Part shown: positions 12,049-25,492 of the stretch, piece after piece | Layout of the letters: every line of letters begins with the position of its first letter | How positions within the stretch are numbered: the stretch's first letter is position 1 | DNA from: Tetradesmus obliquus | Taxonomy: Eukaryota > Chlorophyta > Chlorophyceae > Sphaeropleales > Scenedesmaceae | Direction of reading: 5' to 3' | DNA length: 64,000 bases | Assembly: GCA_030272155.1 (NCBI GenBank) | Contig: CP126203.1 | Location: 2,046,001 to 2,110,000, forward strand | Notes under the pieces: generated by a model | Told to the model about the DNA's origin: nothing | Database searches by the model: none | Seen by the model: only the letters and a program-made list of their open reading frames with translations | Made by a program: the position numbers and the translations under genes

Positions 12049-14212
12049 ATGATCCAGAGGCATCTGCTGCACCTCAGCCTCCTCTTGCACTTGCAGTGCA
12101 AGGTAGCCAGGTGGCATCTGCAGCTGCCTGCTACTGGGCGGTTGAACCAGCCGCCAGCTGCATCTGCTCAGGCCGACCCCGCTAGGGCAGCTCGGCTGGC
12201 AGGTCAGCAGCAGCTGCTGCTGAGGCAGCGTGAGCGGCACACCGGCAGCAGCAGCCGCTTCTACATCTGCTGCTGTCGCTGGCCCTTGCTGCCATGCAAA
12301 CAGCCCGCTGTTGCTGCTGCTGCTGCTGCTGCTGCAGCAGCAGCTGGCAACAAAGGCTTGTGCATCAGCATGATCCTGGCACCACATGCACAGCCCGTGG
12401 GGCCACGGCGACGCAGCAGCTGCTGCTGCTACTGCTTTGACCCCTGCTGCTGCTGCTGCTGCCGTTGGTGCCTCATACTTGGCAATGCAATTGATGCACA
12501 CGCACACTGTGCAGTAGCTGCAGCCCCGCAGCTGGGCGCTGTACTTCAACCCCCTTAGGCCGCCAGGCGACAGGCCGCACCGTGCACACACTTGCACATG
12601 CGTGTCAGTTATGAACGGCTGCTGCATTGCTGCCTCAACAGCTGCCAAGCTGCGGATGCCTGCGCGGCTGAGCAGTGCTGGCACGCGTTGAGGTGGTAGC
12701 AGCTGGCTGAACACAGGATCACCTGACAGCAGATCTTCCAGCAACGCACCAGCGCTGCCGCTGCCGCTGCTACAGAGGATGCTGCGATCACCAGCTGTGA
12801 TGCAGCTGCAAGGTGTCACTGCTGCTGCTGCTGCTGCTGCTGCTGCCTGCTGTGCAGCGCGTTCACACGCATACCTCTTCAGCAGCACAGCAAGCTTCTC
12901 CACCACAGCCTCTGCGCCCTGCTGAGCTACAGCAATATACGGCGGCTGCGTTATAACATCCAGCAGGCTAGCACGCAGCTCTGCGCCACCACCACTGCTG
13001 CCGCTGCTGCTGCCATTGTGCAGCCGCCAGCTGTGCAAGCTGGGCCTCAGCCAGTCATTGACAGCAGTGATGAGCTGTGTGTCGCTTGTCAGGCAGCTGA
13101 TGGCCCAACCGCGCCATGGCTGCAGCTCTGCTGCTGCTGGCATGGGTGCCAGCGATGCAGCATCACATGCTGCTGCTTCTGCTGCTGCCGCTGCTGCGGT
13201 AGGTTTGAACTGACTGTCTGGCTGTAGTTGCTGCTGCTGCCCAGGCTGTGTGCTAGCAACAATATGCAGCGCTGCAAGTGCTAGTGCACGAGCCAGCACC
13301 TGCACTATGCTGGCATCAGCTGCAGATGCCTGCGCCTCAACATTTGCAGCTGTACAGCTCAGCTCCTGTGCCACATACTGCAGCAAGTTGCTGCACAGTG
13401 GTGGCTGCTGGCTGGCTGCAGTGCCGCTAGCATACAGGCGGCTGCGGTTGCTGCTGCTGCTGTCGCTGCTGATCGCATGTTGCTGCGCGTACTGCAGTGC
13501 CTGCTGCTCATTAGCCAGGGGCGGGCTGTTACAGCCGCAGCCATGGCAGTGCACAGTGTAGCCCTGCACCCACAGCAGCACAACAGGTATGAACATCTGT
13601 GTCGGTGGTGTGTTTTGCCGCTTGCGTAACATGGTTGTAAGAGGAACTGAGAAAACAGCAGTCTGCCGATACATTGCAGCATTGGACATGCATTAGCAGC
13701 AGCAGGATGTCCAGCCACAACTGGATCAGCATGCAGCAGATCAATTATAAGAAGCAGGCTATTCGTATCCTTCAGATCACGCTGTTTGTGCTGTATCGAC
13801 CTAACCTTGGAGGCGGTGGCCGGATTGGTGCTGTTGAGGCGGTGCCAGACAGTGACTGACCGCAAAGCACTGCTGCTGCCAGCGGCTACACGCGCTTCAA
13901 ACGTAGCATGCGTAAGATCCGGCCCCCTGCGCTGCTTGTGGCTGCTTTGAGGCTGAATAAGCTCAAGGCGCAGGCGATATGTCTGCTGCAGCGGCAGCGC
14001 GCATCACAGCAGTAATCAGCACAGCAGTAGCAGCAGCTGGGGCGCCCTGAAGCACCTGCAGCAGATAGCTAGCCCTATCTTAGCTTTGGATCAGACTTAT
14101 AGTCGGTTACCTGCGTGAGTGTGCTGTCCGTGGAGCTGCAGAGGCCGGAAAGGAGTGCAGCAACTGCATCATCGAGAGAGCTGCTCCTGAACGTGTCGAT
14201 CAGCACCAGCAT
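10450..14212 (-). CDS. Unknown Cys-cluster, Gln/Ala-rich protein (about 1131 aa)
   Basis: Three exons fit: 14212-14111 (34 codons from ATG), 13985-13806 (60 codons) and 13563-10450, all phase 0. I do not recognise the family. Visible features are a Cys cluster just after exon 3 begins (VHCHGCGCNSPP) and a second possible zinc-binding region in mid-protein (CARCG, later CSYCTVCVCINCIAKYE and CMWC). These are separated by long Gln, Ala and Ser runs, with a Gln-rich coiled-coil-like stretch of more than 60 residues in the C-terminal half. The end is the TAG at 10450. The gene is divergent from the RRM gene at 14738. A role as a nuclear or regulatory protein would be only a guess from composition. 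Confidence 0.65.
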
Positions 14213-14737
14213 GCGAGAGGTTTACAGCTTAAGCGTCGACGTTGATGGTGACCTTGAGATTCGCAGCCGCAGCGCTTGAGTTGGGTGCTGTACGTCGCCA
14301 AAGTATTCTGCTGCTGTACCAGCATTGCCAGTGATCGATGAATGCTGCACAACTTCACAAGATGTTTCACAGTTGTTGTACGAAATAAGTGGGACAGCAG
14401 CTACGTGGGAGCATGGGCGTCATGGTACATACTGGTTGCCGGGCTGTCACCTCCGGCAGTGCACTCTACCGGTCCACTGTGCAGCTGCTTCGCTGCTACA
14501 GCCAAGTCACTAGTCTCCAATGCCACCGGTGAACAGCCTTTAGTTATTTAAACTATATTAAGGCGATACATTTAGTGCTTTACATAGCACTTTAAGCGTC
14601 AGCGGCCGACTCGAGTGGCTGTAGCTTAAAAAAGTGACAAGTCACTACCACATAGGCACTTTGTAGCAGGCAGGGCAGCGCATACACCAAAAGAGCCTTC
14701 AAAGTGGTTTAACACACCTTCTTTCGTCAAGTAAAGC
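14213..14737. promoter_or_regulatory. Divergent intergenic region, probable shared promoter
   Basis: 525 bp between the start codons of two divergent genes. It is less triplet-rich than the genes. No specific TATA box or operator could be assigned, so the promoter role is inferred from gene orientation alone. Confidence 0.45.
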
Positions 14738-17017
14738 GTGACTACTTGTTTTCTTTACTCTTCACGAAACGCTGTTGAGATGTCTCTTACAACGGTCTTT
14801 CATGCTCTCGAACTGCTCGCGTGCCTGTTGTGCCTGATAACGTCAATTTCAGCTAGTTTCATGTCTTTTCGCCGGTTTGTGACTGAGCTGAGGCGCCCAG
14901 ACTTTACGAACACTCTCGCCAAGATGGCCATGGCAACTTGCGACTCCATTGAAGCCCTCGCCATCAACCACTTCCCTATGCCAGTGGCTTGCAGCTTCAA
15001 ACCTAGTCTCGTGGCATTCACCTTTGGTCTGGCGGCCGGCGCAGCGCACTACACCAGCAAACGTATCGCCGTGGCATGCCAGCACAGCAGGACATCGATC
15101 AGCAGCCCTGCCAGCGCGCACAGCCCTGCCATCCAGAACTCTATCCGGGCTTTTAAGTTGTTCCTGGCGAGCCAGTGGCGCTTCACCGGCAACATCAGCA
15201 GCGCTGGCGGGAAGGCAGTGCAGCAGCTGGCTCACCTGGCGCTGTACTTCGCCCGCCCAGCATCTGCCTACCTTGTTCGATTCGCAAAAGCATCATGCAG
15301 GCGAGGATGATTCACTTGCAGCAAATGCAGCAGTGCTGAGGTGCTGCTTGCACAGCCTGGCAGTGTTTTTGATGTGATGATTTCAAATTTCGAGTTGAAG
15401 CAGCAGCACTGCCCACTGCTGCAGATGTCAGGCTGCATGCCTTGCTTCTCTTTGCTTCAGACTAAGAACATTGCAACCCGAAAAGGCTCCATAACCTATC
15501 ATCTGCGTGCTGCTTTGTTCATCCCTGCTGCCTTACACAGGTGGTGTGCTGCGTTCAAGGATGCTGTGCTGTCCTCTCTGCTGGCACCCCGCTCGCCCAG
15601 CAACAGCAGCAGCAGCAGCCTTGCCCTGACCAAGACAGCTGAGCCCAACACCTTTCACACCTTTACGGCTTTCCCTGCTGTGACTGTTTCAGCTGTGGAG
15701 TGCCCAGCCAGCCAGCAGCCTGCCACCACCACCATAGCTACCACAACTACCACAACTACCACCACCACATGGCTGTGGTGCACCACACGCACCACAAGCA
15801 CCACCACAACCGTCACCACCATTGGCAGCAACACCATGAAGGCCATTGCTGCTCCAGTTGGCAGCAACAGCCTGCCCTATCCAGCCACCTCCAGCAGCAA
15901 TGCAGCAGCAGCAACCCTGGCTGCCAGCAGCACCAAGCGCCCCACCACCCCTGCCCCTGCAGCAGATAACAACCTGTGCGCTGCTGCAGACGCTGAGCTG
16001 CCAAGCACCAACCTGGAAGACAGCTCCTCATGTAACAGCCACGAAGCTGACGCGATCGTGCACCTGATTGCATTGCCTGCCCACGGCGCCAAGGCCCCTG
16101 CAACCAAGGCATGGAGCAGCTTGGTGGACAACAGCAACGACAATGCTAGCAGCAACAGCGCCAGCAGCAGCAGCAGCGGCAATGCCCCACAGGCTGAGGT
16201 ACCGCAGCAGGGCCAGCAGGGCAGCCGGCAGGGCGCGCCACCCCCTGGCAGCCACCACCCCAGCAGCGCTGCTGGCGCCAGCGCATCACCCTACAGCCGC
16301 AACCGCAGCCGCTTCAGCTTCGCCCAGGGCGGCAGTACAGTGGCAGCAGCAGCAGCAGCAACAGCAGCAGCACAGTACGCGCAGCCAGCATCACTCCTGC
16401 TGCTGCAGAGCAATAACAACAGCAGCAGCAGCGGCAATGCCAAGGCGGCGCAGCGCGGGGAGCCAGCAGCAGCAGGCAGCACGCGGCCGCGCAGCCCCAC
16501 CATTATCAGCAGCAGCATTGCACCCGCAGCCCACCCGGATGCAGAGTCCAGCCCGTCACACACTGCAGCAGCAGCAGCAACAGCACCAAGCAGCAATGGC
16601 GGCAGGACCGCGGGCCACCCTGCAGCGGGGGCTGCTGCAGCAGCGCTCAGGCCCTCACACGCTGCAGCGGCACACGCACGCAGCAGCATCGGCAGGACCG
16701 CGGGCCACACAGCAGCGGGTGCTACTGCTGCCAGCAGTGCAGCAGCTGGCAGTGCGCGCCGTGCTGGCGTGTATGTGGGCAACCTGCCAGGCTTTGTAGA
16801 CGAGGCCGCGCTGCTGCAGCTGTTTTCGATCTGCGGGCGCGTGCACAGTCTGTGGATTGTGCGCAGCCCCGCCACCAAGGCGAGCCTGGGCTACGGCTAC
16901 GTGGTGTATGACGCAGGCTGCGGGCAGCGGGCGGTGCAGCGCGCGGTGCGCAAGATCAACGGCCAGCTGCTGCAGCAGCAGCCCATCTGTGTGCGCGAGT
17001 CCAGCCGCGCCTTTTAA
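14738..17017 (+). CDS. RRM-domain RNA-binding protein with hydrophobic N-terminal exon (about 679 aa)
   Basis: The C-terminal 85 residues form an RNA recognition motif with RNP2 (VYVGNL) and RNP1 (LGYGYVVY), ending at TAA 17017. The middle is Ser/Ala/Thr/Gln-rich low complexity, including an uninterrupted Thr run. Exon 1 (14738-15300) has a strongly hydrophobic start (LELLACLLCLITSIS) that looks like a membrane anchor or signal. A second ATG at 14780 is an alternative start. The join 15300/15541 restores phase exactly but needs a GC-AG intron (CAG|GCGAGG ... TTACACAG). If that intron is wrong, these are two genes. A membrane-associated RRM protein would be unusual; the RRM itself is clear. 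Confidence 0.65.
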
Positions 17018-19070
17018 ATAAGCGTTGATTGTTGTTTGATTTCTGTGCATTGTATGCGCGCAGTGAGCTGCTGCCTGAGAAACGGCGGCAGCAGCAGCAA
17101 ATGAGGATTCTGAACGATTGTGAAGGCTTGATTGATGAATTGCACTGAAGGACGAAATGAGCTGGGAAATGATTTAGTGATGTATTCTGAACGTGTCAGG
17201 CCATTCCTGTGTACTGTTGTTATGGTGTTCAGTACAGAATATCAAACAGCAGCAGCATATGATGTTGTGATTGAATTGGCAGCCGACAGTCGTTTCAGCT
17301 GTACCGGTACTTTTTCAACTGTCCTGCCCTTGCAGCCTAGCCCACCCTACCTCAACCAGAAACCACTGCTTGTATGCACGACTGATGACCAGAGGTGGCA
17401 TTGCCGTGAATGCTCAGTTATTATAATTGAACGCGTGCTTGCAGATATTTCCTGCAGAAGGAATGCAGATAGTTTAGTTGCTATTCTGTATTACAGTCAG
17501 CCTCAAATGCAGCGGTGATCTGTGTGTGTTGTGCCGACGCTATGGTCTGCTGATCTTTGGCTTGATTACACATGTGATCTGTGTGGGTGATGTGATGTCA
17601 TTGACTGTCAGAGCTAGGGAGAATCTGATCACAGAAACAGTACTCCTGTGGATCGCATTGATGCCACAATGTTGCGGCTGAATCGGCTGATGTCAGGGTC
17701 AGGTTACTCTTTTGAGATGTGCAGTGGTTGTGTTTTATTTGAGTGTGCGTGCAGCTGATTGTGCCCTCTCGTGCAGCTTGTCGTGATATCTTCCATGTCT
17801 GGCCTTGCCAAGGCAAGATTCAACCACTTGGTTGCAACCACTTGGTTACAAAGCAAGTGCGTGAATCGCAGGTCGCAGGTTTAGCAACTAGTACCTGGCT
17901 TGACTGACTGTGGCACTTTGCTTCGTGAGGAACAGTCCTGGGTATGTGTTGTCAAGACTGCAGACATCTGCCTACACATGTGTGCTCCTGTGAGCACCGG
18001 CTGTGAATGCTGCTGAACTGACTATTGTTATAGCTTGCAAGGATTAGCAGCAGCTGGCCAGCTGCATCATGTCAAGCTGTGTTGGCCTGCCTGAGCTGCG
18101 GCGCAGATTTTTTTAGCAGTTTTGGCGTTGCAAAAGCTGTCATAGCACTGTGCAGCACGTCCAAGGGGTTGCAGTGAGTACTCACTGCACTATATTGCAT
18201 GTTGAGGCCTAAGTCCATAATTCATTTACACCTGTGCCATGGCTCAGGCTACGCAGTACTTACTTTGGTCGTTGGTGCCTTTGGTAGTTTCGGATACTTG
18301 ATGCACGTCAGAGATGTCTGTAGATGCAAGTGTGTGTGGCTGTGTGCATGTGCTGATGGCTCAGATGTGGAGACAAGTGTTAACAACGTTGCACATGCCT
18401 TGATGCCTGTGCTAGTGGTTGAGGCAGTTTCAGGTGGCTGTTCTGGCTTATGCCAGACAGGCATGCATGCCATGGGCGAATGCCAAACCTGACACAGCCA
18501 TCAGGCTGTCAATCGCTATGTGTAACAAGCGCCCTGCTTCCTTACTTTGATTCCAGGTACGAACAATTACCGGTGCGAACTGGAATAACAGACCAAGTGC
18601 AGTCAGCTTCCAGTATCAAAGGCACTTGCACGATAATGTCAAAGAAATGCCCACAGAAGTTACTACTGCCTACTAGATCTATCGGCAGACACCACACTGC
18701 CGGGGCAGGCTGCCATTGTGCTGCCCCCTGCCTTTAATACCCACTCGAGAACATGTACATGTACAGCAGCGACTGGCCGCCACAATGACGGCAGACAGAA
18801 GCAGCACTAGTTGTCATAGTAGCACACGTGCCACAGCAAAACTGCAACCTCAATGAGTGCCACTGACGAAATCGTATCGTCCAACATTATTGCCTGGGGC
18901 TGCTCCATGTGGCCGGCACAGTACGGAGACCTCCACACAACGACCACACCATACATGGTGCAGCAGGCAGTGGCAGTGCACTGCCTGTACAGGCCATGTG
19001 CGCTAGCGCTGCCCACCACTACTGCCGCATACACAAGCTCAGCCTTGCTGCTCAGCACGACCAGAATAAG

Positions 19071-19113
19071 GAATTGCAGGGAAGACGATACATGCTGCAA
19101 TAGCCGCATGCAA
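19071..19113 (+). repeat. Dispersed 43-bp repeat, copy 1
   Basis: Matches 28398-28440 at 40 of 43 positions (GAATTGCAGGGAAGACGATA at its left end). The flanks are only weakly similar, so the unit looks like a conserved end or core of a small mobile or regulatory element. Confidence 0.7.
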
Positions 19114-19637
19114 GAGCACGCCTAGGCCTGCTGATCAGCATGGCGGGTGCTTGAGAGAGCCTTGCTTTGCGCACTGTGCGCACGGTCATATTCACTGCAA
19201 TTGGTCTTCCAGCAAACAGACCCACAAACATGCTATGCAGGTCAGCAGACCTGCAGCTGTGCCGCGGCACTGCAGTCCCACCACATACAGCTACTGCAGC
19301 TGTTGCAAACGTCCACAGCGCTTCCCTAAACTGGCAATTGCCGGCTGAGGGCACAACAGCAAACTGTTGCTGCCTGAGGACACAATTCCAGAATGCAACC
19401 GCATGCTGTTGCGCACCCCGCCCTTTTCCTGCTGCAGGACCACCGGATGCAGCAACATATGTGACGGCAGGTGTTTTACACGCCTGCAGCTGTTTTGCCT
19501 CACACACCCCTGCAGCTGCTACGCCGCTGCAGCTGCCACACCCATGCAGGCGTCAAGCCACTGCAGCTGCACCTACAGCTGTGCCGCTGCTGCAGCTGCC
19601 TCACGCCCCTGTATCAGCCCACATACATACATATAGC

Positions 19638-19889
19638 GATGTGACTGCAGCTGGCCCACACCCTTGCATCTGCAACACATAGACGTTCCATGTGACTGCA
19701 GCTGCCGGCCGCCACTGCATCTGCCACTCGTGGATGATCCATGTGACTGCAGCTGCCAAACCATTGCATCTGCCACACATACTAATAGCCATGTGACTGC
19801 AGCTGGCCCACACCCCTGTATCTGCCACACATGGACATTCCATGTGACTGCAGCTGGCTGCCACCACTGCATCTGTCCACACACATGTA
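19638..19889 (+). repeat. About 51-bp minisatellite, five copies
   Basis: Diverged copies each begin CATGTGACTGCAGCTG (GATG in the first), followed by a variable middle and GCATCTGCCACAC-like segment. Confidence 0.85.
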
Positions 19890-20388
19890 AAAGGACGAAT
19901 CTAAACGGCTCCAGGATCCCAAGGGACCGTGGTAAATGTGTAGCTGCGCACCTTCAAGCAATGCTGACATGTGCTAGCCACATGACTGCAGCTGCCTCAG
20001 CCCCCCGTGTAGCCGCAAACATACTACGCATAATAGGCTACCCTGCTGACTAGGCACCCAGCCGCTGCAGCCACATTACTGCTGCTACGTCAAGAAATTC
20101 TAGAATGCAGCGTCGCAATCAAATACATGCTTGCAGCCCAGTCACCCAAGGCATTGCTGCTGCATTGTGTAGTGCTGATCATCACCCACAACCAACTGCT
20201 GCAACCCAGCGAAAGATCAACTGAGGGGAATATGCCACTGCGGCACAACATACCAACCCGCCAACCCACAAGAGAGCAAGGATATGCGCAGCAACAACCT
20301 CCGTGTGTGTCAATGAGTGGGCATGCACTTGCAGCCAAAGTTGATGGTCATATAACAAGTGGCTTTGAGAGGTCCCAACAATGGTGGC

Positions 20389-21050
20389 AATGAAATGTCA
20401 TATGCACCAATAAGGATGCAGATCACCGTACACAGGCACATGCCTTCAGCTGGCAACTGAGTTCAAGGAACACACAGCAACACCAACAGCAGTGGTGTCG
20501 ATTATCACACCATCACACCATCACAGAAGCAAGGTTGCAGACAACAGCGGGTTACGTCCAAGTATTAAGGCGTGTCTGATCACACCACCGCCACACCTAT
20601 GGTGGCAATGTCACGTCACATGCACCAATAAGGATGCAGATCACCGCGTGCTGTATGGCCAAGTCACGTCACATGCACCAATAAGGATGCAGATCACCGC
20701 GTGCTGTATGGCCAAGTCACGTCACATGCACCAATAAGGATGCAGATCACCGCGTGCTGTATGGCCAAGTCACGTCACATGCACCAATAAGGATGCAGAT
20801 CACCGCGTGCTGTATGGCCAGGTCACGTCACATGCACCAATAAGGATGCAGATCACCACGTGCTGCCAACTGCTGCATAAATAACGATGAAGATCGCCAC
20901 GTGCTGGTGAGTGCTGCAATGATAAGAATGCAGATCACTACGTGCTGGTAAGTGCTGCACCAAGAAGGATGCAGATCACTGCGTGCTGTGTGGCAATGTC
21001 ACATCACATGCACCAATAACGATGCAGATCACCGCGTGCTGTGACCTGCT
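20389..21050 (+). repeat. 53-bp minisatellite array with degenerate edges
   Basis: Near-identical 53-bp copies (core CACATGCACCAATAAGGATG, then CAGATCACCGCGTGCTG) run from about 20603 to 20870. Diverged relatives lie before (20389) and after (to 21050), which suggests expansion from the centre. Confidence 0.9.
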
Positions 21051-21751
21051 GTGTTCGTAGTACGCACATCTCACTGTCAACAATGCGGCCGGCATCACAG
21101 CACACATGGGCGATCGGCAATGCAAGTGCCGGTATTCAACAGTCGGGAGTGCTGACCATGCGTACTCAACCCACCAATGCTGGCATTCCAGTGATGCAGT
21201 GCAGAGCATTCCAGCCAACGACACACCACACACACACGCACGCACACAAGAATCTGCAAACTACAGCTGATGTTACGGCCTCATCAACATTGCTAGCTGC
21301 TACAAGACCAAACATTGCGCAAAACCAACCACGGTCGCCCTCCCGGACCGCTGCAGCGTGCACAAGTGAGGGTGAGGCAGGATGGCCAAGCAAGGCGCAT
21401 GTGCAGCTGTGCAAATGCCAGCCAGCGATTGCTGCTAAGAGAGCACTGTGTTCACACCCCGCAGCACTGCAACGACAGCATGCTGCGGGCGCTCAATAGC
21501 GGACAATCATTGACAGAATCGGTTGAGTACTGGAGCCTATACCTACACACTTATGCAACAGCTGAGACACACCTTATTCATCAGCAGAAACACACTTGTG
21601 CATCAGCTGAAACCCGCCTATTGCATCAGCTGAAACACAGCTACATGAGACTGCCACAGCAGAGCAGCATATGCGCTGCTGAGAGAGCTGCCACCCTGCT
21701 GCGGCAGCAAGTGCTGCACCACTGGCATGTGCACGATGGTACAACCTACAA

Positions 21752-21962
21752 TGATGCATGCTGTGAGCAGGATGCATGTGCAGTCATGCATGCTGTGAAC
21801 ACAATGCATGTGCAGTCGTGCATGATGTGAACACAATGCATGTGCAGTTGTGCATGCTGTGAACACAATGCATGTGCAGTTGTGCATGATGTGAACACAA
21901 TGCATGTGCAGTCGTGCATGCTGTAAACACAATGCATGTGCAGTTGTGCATGCTGTGAGCAG
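21752..21962 (+). repeat. 32-bp minisatellite, about 6.5 copies
   Basis: Unit core GTGAACACAATGCATGTGCA followed by GT(C/T)GTGCATG. Spacing of the GAACAC core is 32 bp. Confidence 0.9.
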
Positions 21963-23542
21963 AATGCAGCCGGTCTCTACCTGCAGCAGCATGTGCAGTT
22001 CTATGCAGCCCTGTACAGCAGCAAACGTAGCCGTAGCTGCGTGCATAAGATGAGATGCACGTCCAACACAACACCAAACACACCGGCATGGGGATTCATG
22101 GGCAGTAGTCAACGTCTTTTGGGCCCAAGCATTCGCCACACACCTGAACAGGGCAGCTGCAACAGCTGTGCATCAAACAACGCCTTGCTGCACTCACTGC
22201 TCGGATCAACAGAGTGCATGTTGGCCCATCAGCAGGCTGATAAGCCTTCAACAGACGCGTCAGCAAACTGCTGGATAAGCAGCAAACTATTGACCAGGCA
22301 AGAGTGCATTCGACTGCACCAGGGAGCTGCCGGTGTCAGCTACACCTGATGTTAGTAACAGCCGTTATAACAAGGCACTGCGAGCACAGGTGGAGCACAG
22401 GTCCCGTCTGCAATGCACACAAACAGCATGCAACGTGCATTGGTGCTGGGACACCATACATCTGGCAACAGCAGCAGCAGCAGCAACAAGTGTTGTGGTG
22501 CAACACGGCGCTACGCTGCTTGAAGAGGCACCGCAGCTTGTAGGCCGTTCAACAGTGCAGAATGATGCGAAAACACGCCATCACCACCAACACTACGGAA
22601 CACCGCTGTGCTGTCAAGTGAAGCATCCAAAGCAGGCCGCCAATTGCACCTGCAATATTGTGTACTGGATTGGCAATGCAGCTGTTGGATTCTAGAGTAA
22701 AGCTTGCTGCCGATCCCCCGGGTACGACTATCGTGCACATGCTGTTGCTGCTGCCGGCAACTGTAACTGCGCAGCAGACTGAGGTACACAACCACAGCGG
22801 CTGCTGTTGGCAAGCAGCCGTCAGCAAGCGGTGTATATATACCTGCACTCTACATACCGTCTGAGATGATGCCAGGACCCACACACAGCTACCCTCTCTC
22901 ATACAACCCAAAGCAGCAGCAGCAACAAGCCCAGCACAGCTGCATACATAGCCAAGCCTTCACATACATAAGCCTACAAGTCTCCAAACCATCCTAGGCT
23001 ACCGACTAGCCCTGATATTGCCGAACCCTTATACATCAGCCAGCCCTCTACGCAGACCAGACTTTGCAGAACCCACCCGCCCCAGTCCCACCAGCCCGAA
23101 AACCCACCAGCCCTAAAACCCACCAGCCCTGAAACCAACCATTGGTCGCTAGCCAGCATGCTGCTGAGCCCTAGCAACCCAACAATCACCCAAAGTACTT
23201 CTAAACCCAACACTTCCAAAGGCAACACTTGTGTTAGCAACACCTGGCTGAGGCGCTGCTCACTCTTGCTGTGCAGGCATGCGGCAGCTGCCAATCTCCA
23301 GTGCCATCAGGCATGGCAATGCAGTGCAAACAGGATTTGATACCAGTATCAAGATCAAAACTCTGTGCCTGCCACAACCTGTTGCACTGCAGCACTAAGT
23401 TGCAGTGCAGTTCTGTGACAACACGCGGCTGTGCCAGCTCAATCAGCGGCTCGCTTGCAAGCTGTTAATGCTGCTGCAGCAACCAGGATGGACTATGTCC
23501 TGTGCTAGCAACAGCAGCAGCAGCAGCAGGAGGTGGCACGTC

Positions 23543-24252
23543 CTATCCTGGTGGCCTGGTTAGAAGGTATCCATGCTGCTGCAGCAATGCAGCAAGCGCT
23601 GGAATCGCACCCAACTCCTCATCCACCGCAGCTGGCTGCGCTGCTGCTGCTGGTGCTGTTGCTGCAGCTGCCTTTGCTCTCTTGCTGTCTTTGGGCCCTG
23701 CCGCGCCCCCGCTCCCTGCTGCTGCCGCACCGCTGCGGACTTCGGAATCAACCCCAGACGCAGACGTAACATCTGCTGTCGCTGCTGCTGCTGCTACTGC
23801 AGGCGGCGGTGGCGGCTCCAGAGGCCGCTTGCGGGGCCGGCCCCTTTTGCGTTTTGGCGGGATCACAAGGTGTGCCAGCGGATCAGGCGCATTAAAATCC
23901 AGATCCAACGCCTCATCCGCTGCTGCTGCTGCACTGTGAGGTAGCGCGTGCGCGATTGGCTGCTGCTGCTGCTGCTGCTGCTGCAGTGCGGCATTTGCAC
24001 TGCTCTGAGGAGGCAGGCCCCATGAGGCACTCACACTCAGCCCCTCACCATGCAGCAGCAAGCCCGACAGATGCGGCTCAACAGCGCTGATCCCAGCAGC
24101 GGCAGCAGCAGCAGCAGGCAGGGCTGGGCTGAAGGGGGCAGCTGCAGCAGCAGGCAGGGCTGGGCTGAAGGGGGCAGCAGCAGCAGCAGGCAGGGCTGGG
24201 CTGAAGGGGGCAGCTGCGGCGCTCGCAAATGGACCTCCAGCCAGCAAAGCCA

Positions 24253-24283
<31 letters not shown>

Positions 24284-25081
24284 ATTCACTGATGTGGCAC
24301 CCAGATCTCGCCCTATCTGAGGCCCTGGCAGCAGCCAGCTACTGTTCAACACCTGCTGCTGCTGCTGCTGCTGGGGCCGTAAGCTCGGCTCCTGCATGTT
24401 GCTGTGTGCTGCTTGCTCCAGGGCAGCTGCTACTGCCTGCGCTGCCACAGCAGCTGCCATGCCCAATGCACTCCCCTGCGGCTGCTGCTGTGTGACTGCT
24501 CGTGCTTGCCTGAGCAGCGGTTCCAGTGCTGCTGCAAGCGCCAGGTCACTCTGCCCGGCCCAAGGCTGATTTTGCAGGCCCACACATCCTGCGCGTGCTG
24601 CTGCTGCTGCTGCTGCTGGAGGTGGTGGTGGCAGCAGAGTGTTTGGGCTGGTTCTGCTCTGCAGCAGCATTTGCTTGAACTCCTGCTTCACAATTTGCCT
24701 GCAGCAGAAGGCACCAGTCATGTTGTTTTGCATTTCACGTCATTGCATTACAAGGCATTGCATTGCATTGCATTGCATTGCATTGCATGGCATTGTATGG
24801 CATGCCATTTTATGGCATTACATGGCATGCCATTTTAGGGCATTACATGGCATGGCATTGCATTTCATGGCATGGCAATTCATGGCTTTGCGTTACATGG
24901 CATTGCATTCCATGGCATGGCATTGCAATTCATGGTGCATTGCATTGCATTGCATTGCATCGCATCACGCGACAATCCAGCCATGCAGGCAGCATGCGCA
25001 GCACAGCTTGAAGTGCAGCGCTGCTAGCTGTGCGGCTGCTGCGCTTGCAGCGCCTTGGCATCTGGCACAGCGAGCCTTGAA

Positions 25082-25113
<32 letters not shown>

Positions 25114-25452
25114 GTTCTGCATCTGTCATTTGCGGCGGCGCCGCTGCGCCACAAACCATGGCCACCCTCCCCTGCTGCCGCTGCTGCTACTGCTGCTGCT
25201 GCCTGCTGCAGCAGCAGCAGCTGTACGCACCCCAAATGAGGGACAGCTTGTGTCGAAAAGTTGTGCTGGCACCACTGATGAGCATGTACACGTGCTGCTG
25301 CTGCTGCTGCTGCACCCCACCTGAGGCGCTCCTTCAGTCGCGCCTGCGAGTCTGCAGGCAGCTGGCTCCTGCGAGTGTTAGCCCCTATGCTTGCCTCTAG
25401 CCTGCTCAGCAGCAGCAGCAGCAGCAGCAGCGGCAGCAGCAGCAGCAGCAGC

Positions 25453-25492
<40 letters not shown>

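Larger units (their letters stand above)
17018..23542. other. Gene-poor region with minisatellites
   Basis: About 6.5 kb without a convincing gene. Open frames such as 17132-17518 (+), 18199-18492 (+) and 22333-22695 (+) have no recognisable domain, splice structure or codon regularity. It contains three tandem repeats and a dispersed 43-bp repeat, listed separately. The first few hundred bases are presumably the 3' UTR of the RRM gene. Confidence 0.6.

Noticed and set aside
17132-17518. 128-aa open frame downstream of the RRM gene
   Set aside because: No recognisable domain, no splice context, composition like surrounding non-coding DNA; probably 3' UTR or intergenic.
19638-21962. CRISPR-like arrays
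   Set aside because: Repeats are contiguous minisatellites without unique spacers of constant length, and the genome is eukaryotic with no cas genes.
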